The notes under the pieces: model-generated
Database searches by the model: none
Told to the model about the DNA's origin: nothing
The model's input: the letters and a program-made list of their open reading frames with translations, nothing else
Program-made: the position numbers and the translations under genes
Shown: positions 34,680-42,600 of the stretch, one piece after another
Layout of the letters: each line of letters opens with the position of its first letter
Position numbering within the stretch: position 1 is the first letter of the stretch
Assembly (NCBI GenBank): GCA_021780375.1
Contig: JAJXYT010000010.1
Location: 1-47,402 of the forward strand
Source of the DNA: a bacterium
GTDB taxonomy: Bacteria > Verrucomicrobiota > Verrucomicrobiia > Limisphaerales > UBA11358
Reading direction: 5' to 3'
Length of the DNA stretch: 47,402 bases

Positions 34680-35216
34680 TTAAATCTCCTGCATGCAGGG
34701 CGCGCCCGCCCACCGCTTCAAAAACACGGCGTCATGGTTGGGCGCCACGGCGACATGATGCGGCATTCCGGCGTGGCAGAAATCCTCAAACCATTCGCGC
34801 GGATCATCGTTTCGTTCCAAAAGCCGATTTGTTGCCTTCAGGTGCCGCATTGGCTTGGCCGTTTTGCTCCCGCATGGAGTTAGAAGGTGTTTACCGTCGC
34901 AGCGCCAGAGACGACGCACAGTCGCAGGCATGTTGGCCGACAGTCTTACATTAATCGTAGCCGGCAGGTTGATGTTCAAATGTTTCACAATTTGCGGACC
35001 GCCCGCTCTGCTGTAGAACTTGCACGTCGCTATGGTCCAGCACGGAAAAACGTCGTCTGCCGACTTCTCGCCCGGCTTGAAAAGCTCCAGGGCCATCCGC
35101 CACCGCAAGCCACGAAGGCGTGTCTCCTTCTGCTTGCCCCAATCTGTATCGAATCGCGGACGGCGACGACCTGGAAGCAAATTTCCAGCCTTGAGGAGAT
35201 GTTGGCCTTTGCTCAT
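34680..35216 (-). CDS. Unknown protein between DUF4380 and symporter genes, possible remnant
   Basis: 178 residues. The ATG overlaps the TGA of the DUF4380 gene by 4 bp and the stop is 1 bp before the symporter ATG, as for a working operon gene. Third-codon GC is high throughout this frame, which supports translation. I recognise no family with confidence. The last ~45 residues (DPREWFEDFCHAGMPHHVAV, then APNHDAVFLKRWA) loosely resemble the C-terminal end of L-fucose isomerase-like proteins. The first 60 (GRRRPRFDTDWGKQKETRLR) look irregular. At under half the length of such isomerases it may be the in-frame product of an internal deletion. Function unknown. Confidence 0.5.
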   Translation of the reverse strand: MSKGQHLLKAGNLLPGRRRPRFDTDWGKQKETRLRGLRWRMALELFKPGEKSADDVFPCWTIATCKFYSRAGGPQIVKHLNINLPATINVRLSANMPATVRRLWRCDGKHLLTPCGSKTAKPMRHLKATNRLLERNDDPREWFEDFCHAGMPHHVAVAPNHDAVFLKRWAGAPCMQEI

Positions 35217-36172
35217 GCTGACGAGGGACCATGAATTGAACGGATCAATTCGTCAATCTGTTCCTCTGACGCGCTGCTATCCGACAATTTTCCAGTGTCA
35301 TGCAATTCCCACTCTTCGATGTGCGCTACGGTTTGGCAGTGGTGCAATAGCGTCAGTGGACCAAGACTTTCCAGTTCAACCATTTTCCCATTGGAAAAGA
35401 CCTCAAAATTACACCCCATGTCGGGGTATGCGGCTGAAGGGTTCCAAGGATAGCGTTTAAGGAAAAACACGCCGCCAAGAAGGTATCCGGACCAGCCCAA
35501 CTGGTGGGCTAACCCGATTTTGGTGGGCGCACCCGCAGGGTCTTGCCGCAGCAGCAAATACTTTCGCCCGAAGCACCAGCGGGGATCTCTCATATCAGTG
35601 TAAGGCCAGAGCACGAGACTGCGATTGGGCAGGAGGTCTTGCGGATGTTTCCCCATCTCGGGATGGGGCACGACGGCAATTCCACCGGGGGCCATGACGG
35701 TCAACGCCCAAGGAGCCAGCCGGGCGGGCGATGGTTCCAAGCGGGTGACGCGATGGACAATGGTAACGCCGGTGCCGACTGGGTCCAACGAGATGTCCAG
35801 TTCCTTTTGAAGGCCATTGGTGGTTTCCGGCAAAGGCCGCAGTCTGGCATGCAAAGCGCCCAAACGCTCCCAGGCAACCGGCGCGTTGTCAGGAAAATAC
35901 GTCTTTACCTTGTCCTCCGGCGCGATCCACAATCGGTGACCACCTCGATTCCTCCAAGTCGGTTCGCCGGCTGTGCCGGATTGATTTTCGAATATTTTGA
36001 GCGGATTAATGCCACCACACTTCCGGTAAACGAGAATGCGCGGTCCGACTTCCAGTGTCACAATCAATTCTACCGTGCCATTGCACAACCGAAGATTGTT
36101 CTGCCAACCGTTGAAGACGACGGTCTCAATACCCGCCGTGAGGAGGCCCTCTTTGGAAACTACCGAGGACAT
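35213..36172 (-). CDS. DUF4380 family protein
   Basis: 319 residues, no signal peptide seen. It shows the aldose-1-epimerase-like beta pattern of DUF4380: WQNNLRLCNGTVELIVTLEV, GPRILVYRKCGGINPLKIF, the signature GGHRLWIAPEDKV (about 96-108), and VVPHPEMGKHPQDLLPNRSL. The biochemical role of the family is not established; a sugar mutarotase-like fold is inferred from sequence pattern. It is commonly found beside carbohydrate genes in Verrucomicrobia and Bacteroidota. It lies 62 bp after the SGNH hydrolase and overlaps the next gene by 4 bp. It should be cytosolic, perhaps acting on an imported sugar. Confidence 0.8.
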   Translation of the reverse strand: MSSVVSKEGLLTAGIETVVFNGWQNNLRLCNGTVELIVTLEVGPRILVYRKCGGINPLKIFENQSGTAGEPTWRNRGGHRLWIAPEDKVKTYFPDNAPVAWERLGALHARLRPLPETTNGLQKELDISLDPVGTGVTIVHRVTRLEPSPARLAPWALTVMAPGGIAVVPHPEMGKHPQDLLPNRSLVLWPYTDMRDPRWCFGRKYLLLRQDPAGAPTKIGLAHQLGWSGYLLGGVFFLKRYPWNPSAAYPDMGCNFEVFSNGKMVELESLGPLTLLHHCQTVAHIEEWELHDTGKLSDSSASEEQIDELIRSIHGPSSA

Positions 36173-36234
36173 ATTCTATGCAATTTCTGTGGGATCAAGG
36201 GTTGGTTCCGAGTGGAAAATGGATGACGCTGCAT

Positions 36235-36954
36235 TTATGGTATCAAATAAGGTTTGAGTGCGTCACGCCAGATATCGTAACCCGCTGCATTCATGTGCAA
36301 CCGCCCCTTGTCGTAAATGCCTGGCAATGGCTTTCCGTCAGGTCCAAGCATCAGCTTAAAAGCATCAACGAATCCGATATTGTGCCGGTTGCAGTAATTG
36401 GCGATAAGATCATTGACCCTTTTGAATCTGGCCGTATCCGCCCAGCGACTGGGGCTGGGCGGCAGGGAGATGAAAACGAGCTTTGCTTTCGGCAGTGCCT
36501 GATGAAGCTTCTTCATCAAGGCAACGAAATCACCGAACACAAATTCCGACCGCAACCCAAAAAAGACATCGTTGCCACCGGCGTAAATCACGACCTCACG
36601 CGGCGCGTAGGGGATGATGATGCGATCCGCATAATAATAGACGTCCGCCAGCCATGCGCCACCAAAGCCTCGATCGATGACCTGCATGTTCGGGAAATCA
36701 GTGGCGAGTCTCGGCGCCCATTTTCTGATGTAAGACGCGCCGGTGAAAACTATGCAGCCAGGCGGCGGCGGATTAGTCGCATCCGATCTCTCATAAGCCG
36801 CAATTTCATTCTCCCATCTGGAAGGGTTATGCATGGCCAGCGAATTGGGGGGCGCTGCAGCGCAGCCCGCACAGACGAACCAGCCGGCAACCCCCACCGG
36901 AACGATTAAAATTAGAAATGCCTTCGTCATTTTTATAATTTTCATCCTCATCAT
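36235..36954 (-). CDS. SGNH hydrolase family lipoprotein, catalytic Asp replaced
   Basis: 239 residues. The hydrophobic leader ends in VCAGC (Cys31), a near-lipobox, suggesting lipid anchoring. SGNH blocks: Ser74 in VFTGASYIRKW, Gly in DRGFGGAWL, Asn128 in IYAGGNDVFFG and His220 in GRLHMNAAGYDIW. Aligned without gaps to the paralogue at 21884, the Asp of the D-x-x-H pair is Gly217. Asp215 lies two residues earlier, so the enzyme is either altered or uses another acid. Presumed role: removal of acyl groups from a glycan. It is the first gene of the leftward cluster. Alternative in-frame starts at 36945 and 36930 are possible. Confidence 0.85.
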   Translation of the reverse strand: MMRMKIIKMTKAFLILIVPVGVAGWFVCAGCAAAPPNSLAMHNPSRWENEIAAYERSDATNPPPPGCIVFTGASYIRKWAPRLATDFPNMQVIDRGFGGAWLADVYYYADRIIIPYAPREVVIYAGGNDVFFGLRSEFVFGDFVALMKKLHQALPKAKLVFISLPPSPSRWADTARFKRVNDLIANYCNRHNIGFVDAFKLMLGPDGKPLPGIYDKGRLHMNAAGYDIWRDALKPYLIP

Positions 36955-37015
36955 GTTCTATTGTTTTTGCTCGTGAACCAGACCGCCTCTCTTTTGGCGA
37001 AGCTACCGCAATTCT

Positions 37016-37278
37016 TCACCACCTGGCTTTCAAGGGCTGCGCTGGCATTTTGACATCCGCTGCCACGACTTGCGCCTTCACCTCCTGCTGAACGCGGCGC
37101 CGCGCGATGTCAAAATATTGTTCACCATAGCGTAGGCAAACCAGTCCCCCCGGGGTTCACGAAGCAGCAATACAGACCCCGATGGCTTTGTGAGCAGCCC
37201 ACCCGCGTTCGCCGGGATTGCGACTCCAAGATATCGGTGACGGTCCGCTCGCATGGACTGACGTTTGATCAGTAACAT
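37016..37278 (-). pseudogene. Possible gene remnant in two frames
   Basis: One minus-strand frame (37078-37278) reads AIPANAGGLLTKPSGSVLLL and REPRGDWFAYA. Near 37125 a different frame continues plausibly as YGEQYFDIARRRVQQEVKAQ, then VVAADVKMPAQPLKARW, and stops at 37016. Together they look like the frameshifted C-terminus of a lost gene. No family was recognised and there is no sound start codon. Confidence 0.3.
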
Positions 37279-37319
37279 CGGCCGCCAATTATCGCAGGCA
37301 ATTTAGCAATGTAAAGCAT

Positions 37320-37339
37320 TTATTTTTATTGTGGAATAA
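37320..37339. promoter_or_regulatory. Candidate ROK-repressor operator 1
   Basis: TTATTTTTATTGTGGAATAA, of form TTATT-N10-AATAA, 366 bp upstream of the leftward SGNH gene that opens the glycan cluster. NagC and Mlc, ROK repressors of E. coli, bind AT-rich palindromes with TTATTT/AAATAA-type arms, so this fits the ROK gene nearby. Confidence 0.5.
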
Positions 37340-37767
37340 ATCTCGGTTTTCAATATCTGGTTATTTTTGCGCTCCTTGGGTGTGAGAGCCAAGAGGAAGT
37401 CCACGCCTCAAAGTGTGGGCGCAATACTATCCAGTTGAAAACCAGTTACTTATTATTCGCCTCAGAACGGTGGCCCTTTTTGAAAGCCCCTGGGGATTTG
37501 GCCATGCCAGCCTTCGGTGCGAAAGACAGAAGTAATTTCCGTTATGATTGGCCCCAAAACTGGGGATCGGTTGGGATGGATTCTCAGAATTCTTTGTTGG
37601 AGGCTATTTCCAGATCTTAAATAGTTCCAGGACTTGATGTTTTGGTCTTGTACGAATTCAGAGTCGCTCATTTTCGTCTATGATGTGATACGCGGTGCTG
37701 CCGGCTCTACCGCCACGTGTTGAGGCGCTGACTTATTAAAACGCAAGGAATCTGCGGTTGACATTGT

Positions 37768-37787
37768 TTATTTTTTGACGAAAATAA
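37768..37787. promoter_or_regulatory. Candidate ROK-repressor operator 2, at the ROK promoter
   Basis: TTATTTTTTGACGAAAATAA has perfect 7-bp arms (TTATTTT and AAAATAA). It begins 4 bp after a TTGACA (37758-37763) and would cover the -10 region at about 37781-37786, 42 bp before the ROK start codon. This is the position expected for autorepression. Confidence 0.6.
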
Positions 37788-37828
37788 GTTAGCCAAAAGA
37801 CCGCTGTCGATGCGGGGCGATTCGGAAC

Positions 37829-39091
37829 ATGCAGCTTTCAAGCAAATCAAGACGGGACGGTCAGAATGGCCGACGGGTGACTCGGCACAAACATCTGACA
37901 GTGGCCAACCTCGAAGCCGATATTCTGCTCAGGGTACGCGCTCGTCAGGATCTGTCCCGTGTCGAGTTAGCGGGTCAACTCAAGCTCGCGCCATCGACGG
38001 TTGGGGCCTACGTCGACCGGCTGATCGCCGAAGGTTTTCTAGTCGAATGGCAAAGATCCGAGCGCAACCACGGCCGGCCTCCAACTTTCCTCGCGTTGAA
38101 TCCAACAGGCGGTTCCTTTATTGGAGTTGATTTTGACGCGCAAAAGCTTTCAGCTGCGATTGTGGATTTTTCTCAAAAGCCCATTCGCCAGATCCAGAGA
38201 GAGATCGTCGCATCCGATTCGGTTTCTCAAATTATCGACAAAATTGAAGATATTATCGAAGAGTTGGCTGATGGGCAAATCAAAGGGGTTCTTGGCATCG
38301 GCATCGGTGTGCCCGGGACTGTGGATTCCTATCGCCAGATAGCTCTCTCCTACACCCATATCCCCGGCTGGACCAACATCCCGCTCGGAGAATTGATATC
38401 CAAGCGGTTCAAGGTGGACGTGTTTTTGGAAAACAACATCCGCTCGATGGCCTTGGCGGAACTCTGGTTCGGACAGGGACGCGGAGTGGAGAATTTCCTG
38501 TGTCTGGGTATCCGTACCGGCATCGCCGCTGGTGTCATCGCTCAGAATGAACTCCTCCATGGCGAAAATAATCTTGCGGGTGAAATTCGGGGATGGCTTT
38601 GCCCAGCCGGCCCAATACAGATGCAAGCCGGGGCCGGCAGTCCCTCTGAGTCGTGGTCCTGCGCTAAATTGCAGGCGTTGGAGGAGATTGTATCTGTACC
38701 CGCAATTTTGAATGCCGTGCGCAGGGAAATTGACAAGGGCGGTGAAACTCTTTTAAGGGGTCTCAATTCCAACTTTTCGTTTGAGGACGTGATATATGCG
38801 GGATCGAAAGGTGACCCCTGTGTGAGCGGTGTCCTTGCGCGTGTCGCGCAGACTCTCGGCTGGGTATGTTGTCAGTTAAGCGCGCTCTTCAATCCCCAAA
38901 AAATCATCTTGGCAGGTCCGTTAGTCAGCTTGGGCGCACCATTCTTGGACCTCGTGCAAGAGTCTGTAAATCAATTTTGCGCGGCCACCAGACAAGGCGT
39001 GCCGGCCATTCTTGATTCCGAATTAGGTGTTTTCAATGGTGCGTTGGGCGCCGCCGCACTCGCCTTGCACAGATGGAAGCCAAGCCGGTGA
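37829..39091 (+). CDS. ROK family transcriptional regulator
   Basis: 420 residues. The N-terminal winged helix-turn-helix (about 22-85: RVRARQDLSRVELAGQLKLA, then PSTVGAYVDRLIAEGFLVEW) is followed by a ROK sugar-kinase fold. The fold has lost its kinase residues: the ATP loop is VDFDAQKL instead of DxGGTK, the catalytic Asp is Asn in ENNIRSMALAEL, and GEIRGW replaces GEIGH with no CxCGxxGC zinc motif after it. GIGIGVPGTVDS (about 152-163) is kept. It should be a sugar-responsive repressor of the XylR/NagC type, with the ligand unknown. It is divergent from the leftward glycan cluster and upstream of the LamG gene. Candidate operators lie at 37320, 37768 and 39348. Confidence 0.92.
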   Translation: MQLSSKSRRDGQNGRRVTRHKHLTVANLEADILLRVRARQDLSRVELAGQLKLAPSTVGAYVDRLIAEGFLVEWQRSERNHGRPPTFLALNPTGGSFIGVDFDAQKLSAAIVDFSQKPIRQIQREIVASDSVSQIIDKIEDIIEELADGQIKGVLGIGIGVPGTVDSYRQIALSYTHIPGWTNIPLGELISKRFKVDVFLENNIRSMALAELWFGQGRGVENFLCLGIRTGIAAGVIAQNELLHGENNLAGEIRGWLCPAGPIQMQAGAGSPSESWSCAKLQALEEIVSVPAILNAVRREIDKGGETLLRGLNSNFSFEDVIYAGSKGDPCVSGVLARVAQTLGWVCCQLSALFNPQKIILAGPLVSLGAPFLDLVQESVNQFCAATRQGVPAILDSELGVFNGALGAAALALHRWKPSR

Positions 39092-39696
39092 GCTTACGGG
39101 AGAGTTCCAAAACTTGAGAGATTTCTTGCGGAATTTCATCTGCGCCAGCAATACCAAGTAACATCAAGGAACCCATTCCATTGTTCAAGAGGGGATGACG
39201 TACATACCACAGGCCTGAGCCGGAAACATCGGGTCTCTTGCAGGTGTAGCCTGTTGGTTGCTGTGCTGCCATTTTCCAGAAACTTTGGGGCGTTTTTCCA
39301 CATTCAACGACAGCTAAAACTGTGAGGTTTTGGCTGAATTTTTTCAGTTATTTCAAATACGCAATAAGTATTTCAATGTCTGGACAATGCTTCCAGAATA
39401 AAATATGAAAATCTCCAAGCCCTGGGCAACATATATGGATGTATCTTATTTATTATTAATATGATATGATTTGTCTAAACAAATATATGAATTTTTCGCT
39501 GGCCAATGTTGCTCAACCTATCTGTTGATATTAGAAATTACGAAAACAAAACAAACATCTTGACATCACATAATAGCTCTGTAAGAGTGAGGGGCAAATC
39601 AACCAGATGCAGCCCTTTTGTACAAAACAGGACTTACTTGGCTTCGGGGGCTGCTGCGATCGGCATGTCAACCAGATCAGGCGCCTGGATATACTT
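39092..39696. other. 605-bp AT-rich leader of the giant LamG gene
   Basis: Between the ROK gene and the next gene in the same direction. It contains the third NagC/Mlc-like palindrome (39348-39367) and an AT-rich stretch (39435-39500) suited to a promoter. An antisense minus-strand frame at 39094-39272 is open but unsupported. The open frame of the next gene extends upstream to 39607, but the signal peptide at 39697 shows the true start. Confidence 0.5.
39348..39367. promoter_or_regulatory. Candidate ROK-repressor operator 3
   Basis: TTATTTCAAATACGCAATAA, again TTATT-N10-AATAA and exactly 20 bp, lies 330 bp upstream of the LamG gene start and downstream of the ROK gene. It matches the arms and spacing of the two sites on the other side of the ROK gene. 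Confidence 0.5.
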
Positions 39697-42600
39697 ATGA
39701 AAAAGCTGATTCTCCTGATTATTTGCGCTGCCAGCCTGAGGGCATATGCGTTACCGACGTACGAGCCGTTCACCGAATATTCGAATTTGGTGGCCGCCAG
39801 CAGCGGATCGTATTCCCTGGCTACCAGCGGATTCTACGTCACCAATGGTCCGGTGGTCGAACAATGGGGCGGTGGGAGTTCGGGTTTTGGGTTGTTCTTC
39901 AAGACGACGGGAACCGATGTGCTGCTGACCAACAATCCGGGCTCGGTGTTTACCGCTACGAATCTGGCTACCATACTTCCGCCCGGTTTTCCGGGTGCTG
40001 ATGGCGACATTGACATGAATGTGTATGTGCCAACCAATTCGGGAGCCAACACTGCGGGGAACAGCGCGGTGCTGAAATTTGCCCCGGATATTCCAAGACC
40101 GACCAACGGTTTCACCACCATCTACGTGTCTTACTTGATGGATTGCACCAGCAAAGGGACGACGGTGGGGTCGGGCAACGTGGGGCGGTATGCCGGTTTC
40201 CTGTCCGAGACCAATGTTTATGAAGGGACGGGATCTGGCGGGGCGTATACGACCTGGGCGAGTCTGTTTAATACATATTCTGCGACGGGTCCCAATTATG
40301 TTTCGTACGGCCAAAAGATCAACAGCCCGGCCATTACGGGTGGTGGGAATGATATCCTGGCCGCGGACAGTTCTGCGGCCAACAGTCCTTCATCGGGGAA
40401 CGCCGGAGTGGGAGTGGTGTATAACACGGCGAACTTTGTGGTGGGATGTTTTCGGTTTTCGTCGAACACCAATGACACGAACACGGTTTGGGTGAATCCG
40501 CCGGTCAGCGACTTTGGCGGGCCGACGCCCTCTGCGAGCAATTTTAATTCCTATAAAATGACGACCGCCATGAGCGACGTGGGTGCGTTCTTTCTGGAAA
40601 GCCGCAGCGGTGGATCTTTGGGGGGTGTAAGTCCGACGATGATAGGGAACCTGCTGATCGGGACGACGTGGTCGTATGTGACGGGTGGGCCGGAGTTTAC
40701 GAATCAGCCGGTGAATGAGAAGAGCGCGCCGGGCGGGACGGTAACGTTTACGGGGGATGCGGTGGCGGCGGGGCAGACGGTGAGTTACCGGTGGCAACAT
40801 GTGGTGAACGGGGTTACCAACGATCTGAGCGACGGGGTGGGCACGGCAGGCGGTGGGGCGACGGTGAGCGGTTCGGGCAGCGACACGCTGACGCTGGCGG
40901 GAGTAACGGCGGGAGATATCGTTGGCTCCTGCCAGTTGGTGGCAACGGCAAGCGGGACAGGATTCAAGCTGGCTTCGCAACCTGTCAGCATCGTTACGGA
41001 TCCCTTTGTTGATTCCAATCCGAGTAGCGTGAGTGTGAATTACGGCGGAACGGCAAGTTTTACGGCTACGGCAGAAACGGTGCAGCCGACTATGTCGTAT
41101 CAATGGTATTTGGGCTCGACGCCGCTGACAGACGGTTTGCAGGCCGATGGCAGCACGGTGACGGGTTCCTCGGGAACCGTGGCCGGTCCAACGTTGACCA
41201 CCACTTTGACCCTCTCCAGGGTGACTGATCAAGAACAAGGTGATTATTCGTTGCTGGTAACCAACAATGTCAACAATGCAGCTCGCTCTGCTTCCGGAAC
41301 CCTGACCGTTATTGCCACCAGTCCGACGGTCATCAGCCAGTTACCGTTTGATCACACCAACCAGCTTGATTTACTGGTCGGAGCCAACCCAACCTTCTCC
41401 GTTACGGCCGACGGGGCATTGCCGATTTATTATCAATGGTTTTCAAACAACGTGGCCATTGCCGAGGCGACGAACGCCAGCTTTACCCTGAATGACGCGC
41501 AGGTTGGCAGTTCGGCAAGCTATTACTGCCTGTTGAGCAATTTTGTGGGTACAGCTTTTAGTGCCACCCAGAATGTCTCGGTTGCCTCAATAGATGCGCC
41601 GTACCCTTCATCCGTCATGGCGCTTGACCCTATTGGCTATTGGCGCCTGAACGAGGGACCTGACGATGGCAATGGAAATCAAGAGGCGATCTGCTTTGAC
41701 TACGCCCAAGGCAACAACGGACTTTATACCAACGTCAGCCTCGCGCAACCGGGCTACAGCTCGGCTACGGACCCGCTGGAAACCTCCACTCTGTTTGGCA
41801 CGTTTTCATCTTCCGACAGCTATGCCGGGATGATCAGTGGTGTGGACTTTTCTGCGGCAGCCGGCACAAATGCCGCCTTTACGGTAGAGGCCTGGGAAAA
41901 CGGTTTGCCGGAGAGCAAGGATGCGGCGATTGTCGCCAAAGAAGCATATGGAAGCGGAGGGGAACAGTTCGTTTTGGATGTTCACAATGGTGTGTATCGC
42001 TTCTTTGTGCGGGATGCCTCTGGTGCGGCACACGCCGTAAGTTCGACCGTTTCCCCCGCCTATGGCCAATGGCATCATTTGGCCGGTGTGTGTGATGAAT
42101 CGAACGGCGTCATTTCGCTTTGTGTGGACGGCATCTTGGCTGGCAGCGCCCCTCTGGCTCCCGGCAGCGGTATTCTCGCCGTGACCAATCCCATGACTAT
42201 TGGCTCGCGGATGTCCGGAACCAATCCTGTTAACGATGATCAGCTCCACGGCAATGTGAATGACGTTGCGGTCTATGGTTCAGCTTTAAGTGCATCACAG
42301 GTTGCAGCCCAGTATTTTGGGGCGGGAATTGCGCCGAGTTTTGTCCAACAACCGGCACAATCCGTATCCGTAAACCAGAATGGAACATTGATTGTTCCTG
42401 CGGTTGCCACCGGCACACCTGCCCTTGGTTACCAATGGTACGACGCCAATACCAGTCTCGCTTTATCCGGACAAACCAATGACACGCTGGTGATAAGCAA
42501 TATTCAAAGTAGTGACAGCTACTACTTGATGGTGACCAATTCGTATGGTTCGATCAATTCGGCGTATGTCAATGTGACGATCCTGAGCGGCGCGCCGGTA

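Larger units (their letters stand above)
36955..37828. other. 874-bp divergent control region with gene remnant
   Basis: Separates the leftward glycan cluster from the ROK regulator. It contains a possible degenerate coding segment (37016-37278), two NagC/Mlc-like palindromes (37320-37339 and 37768-37787) and, near the second, a TTGACA (37758-37763). The middle (37430-37670) shows only short open frames with no family signal. It is AT-richer than the rest of the window. Confidence 0.6.

Noticed and set aside
21884-36954. SusC/SusD-type polysaccharide utilisation locus
   Set aside because: No TonB-dependent transporter or SusD-like lipoprotein is present, so the Bacteroidota term does not apply.
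39094-39272. Minus-strand frame downstream of the ROK gene (LWYVRHPLLNNGMGSLMLLG)
   Set aside because: Some coding-like character, but no family signal, no ribosome-binding site and a tail antisense to the ROK gene.
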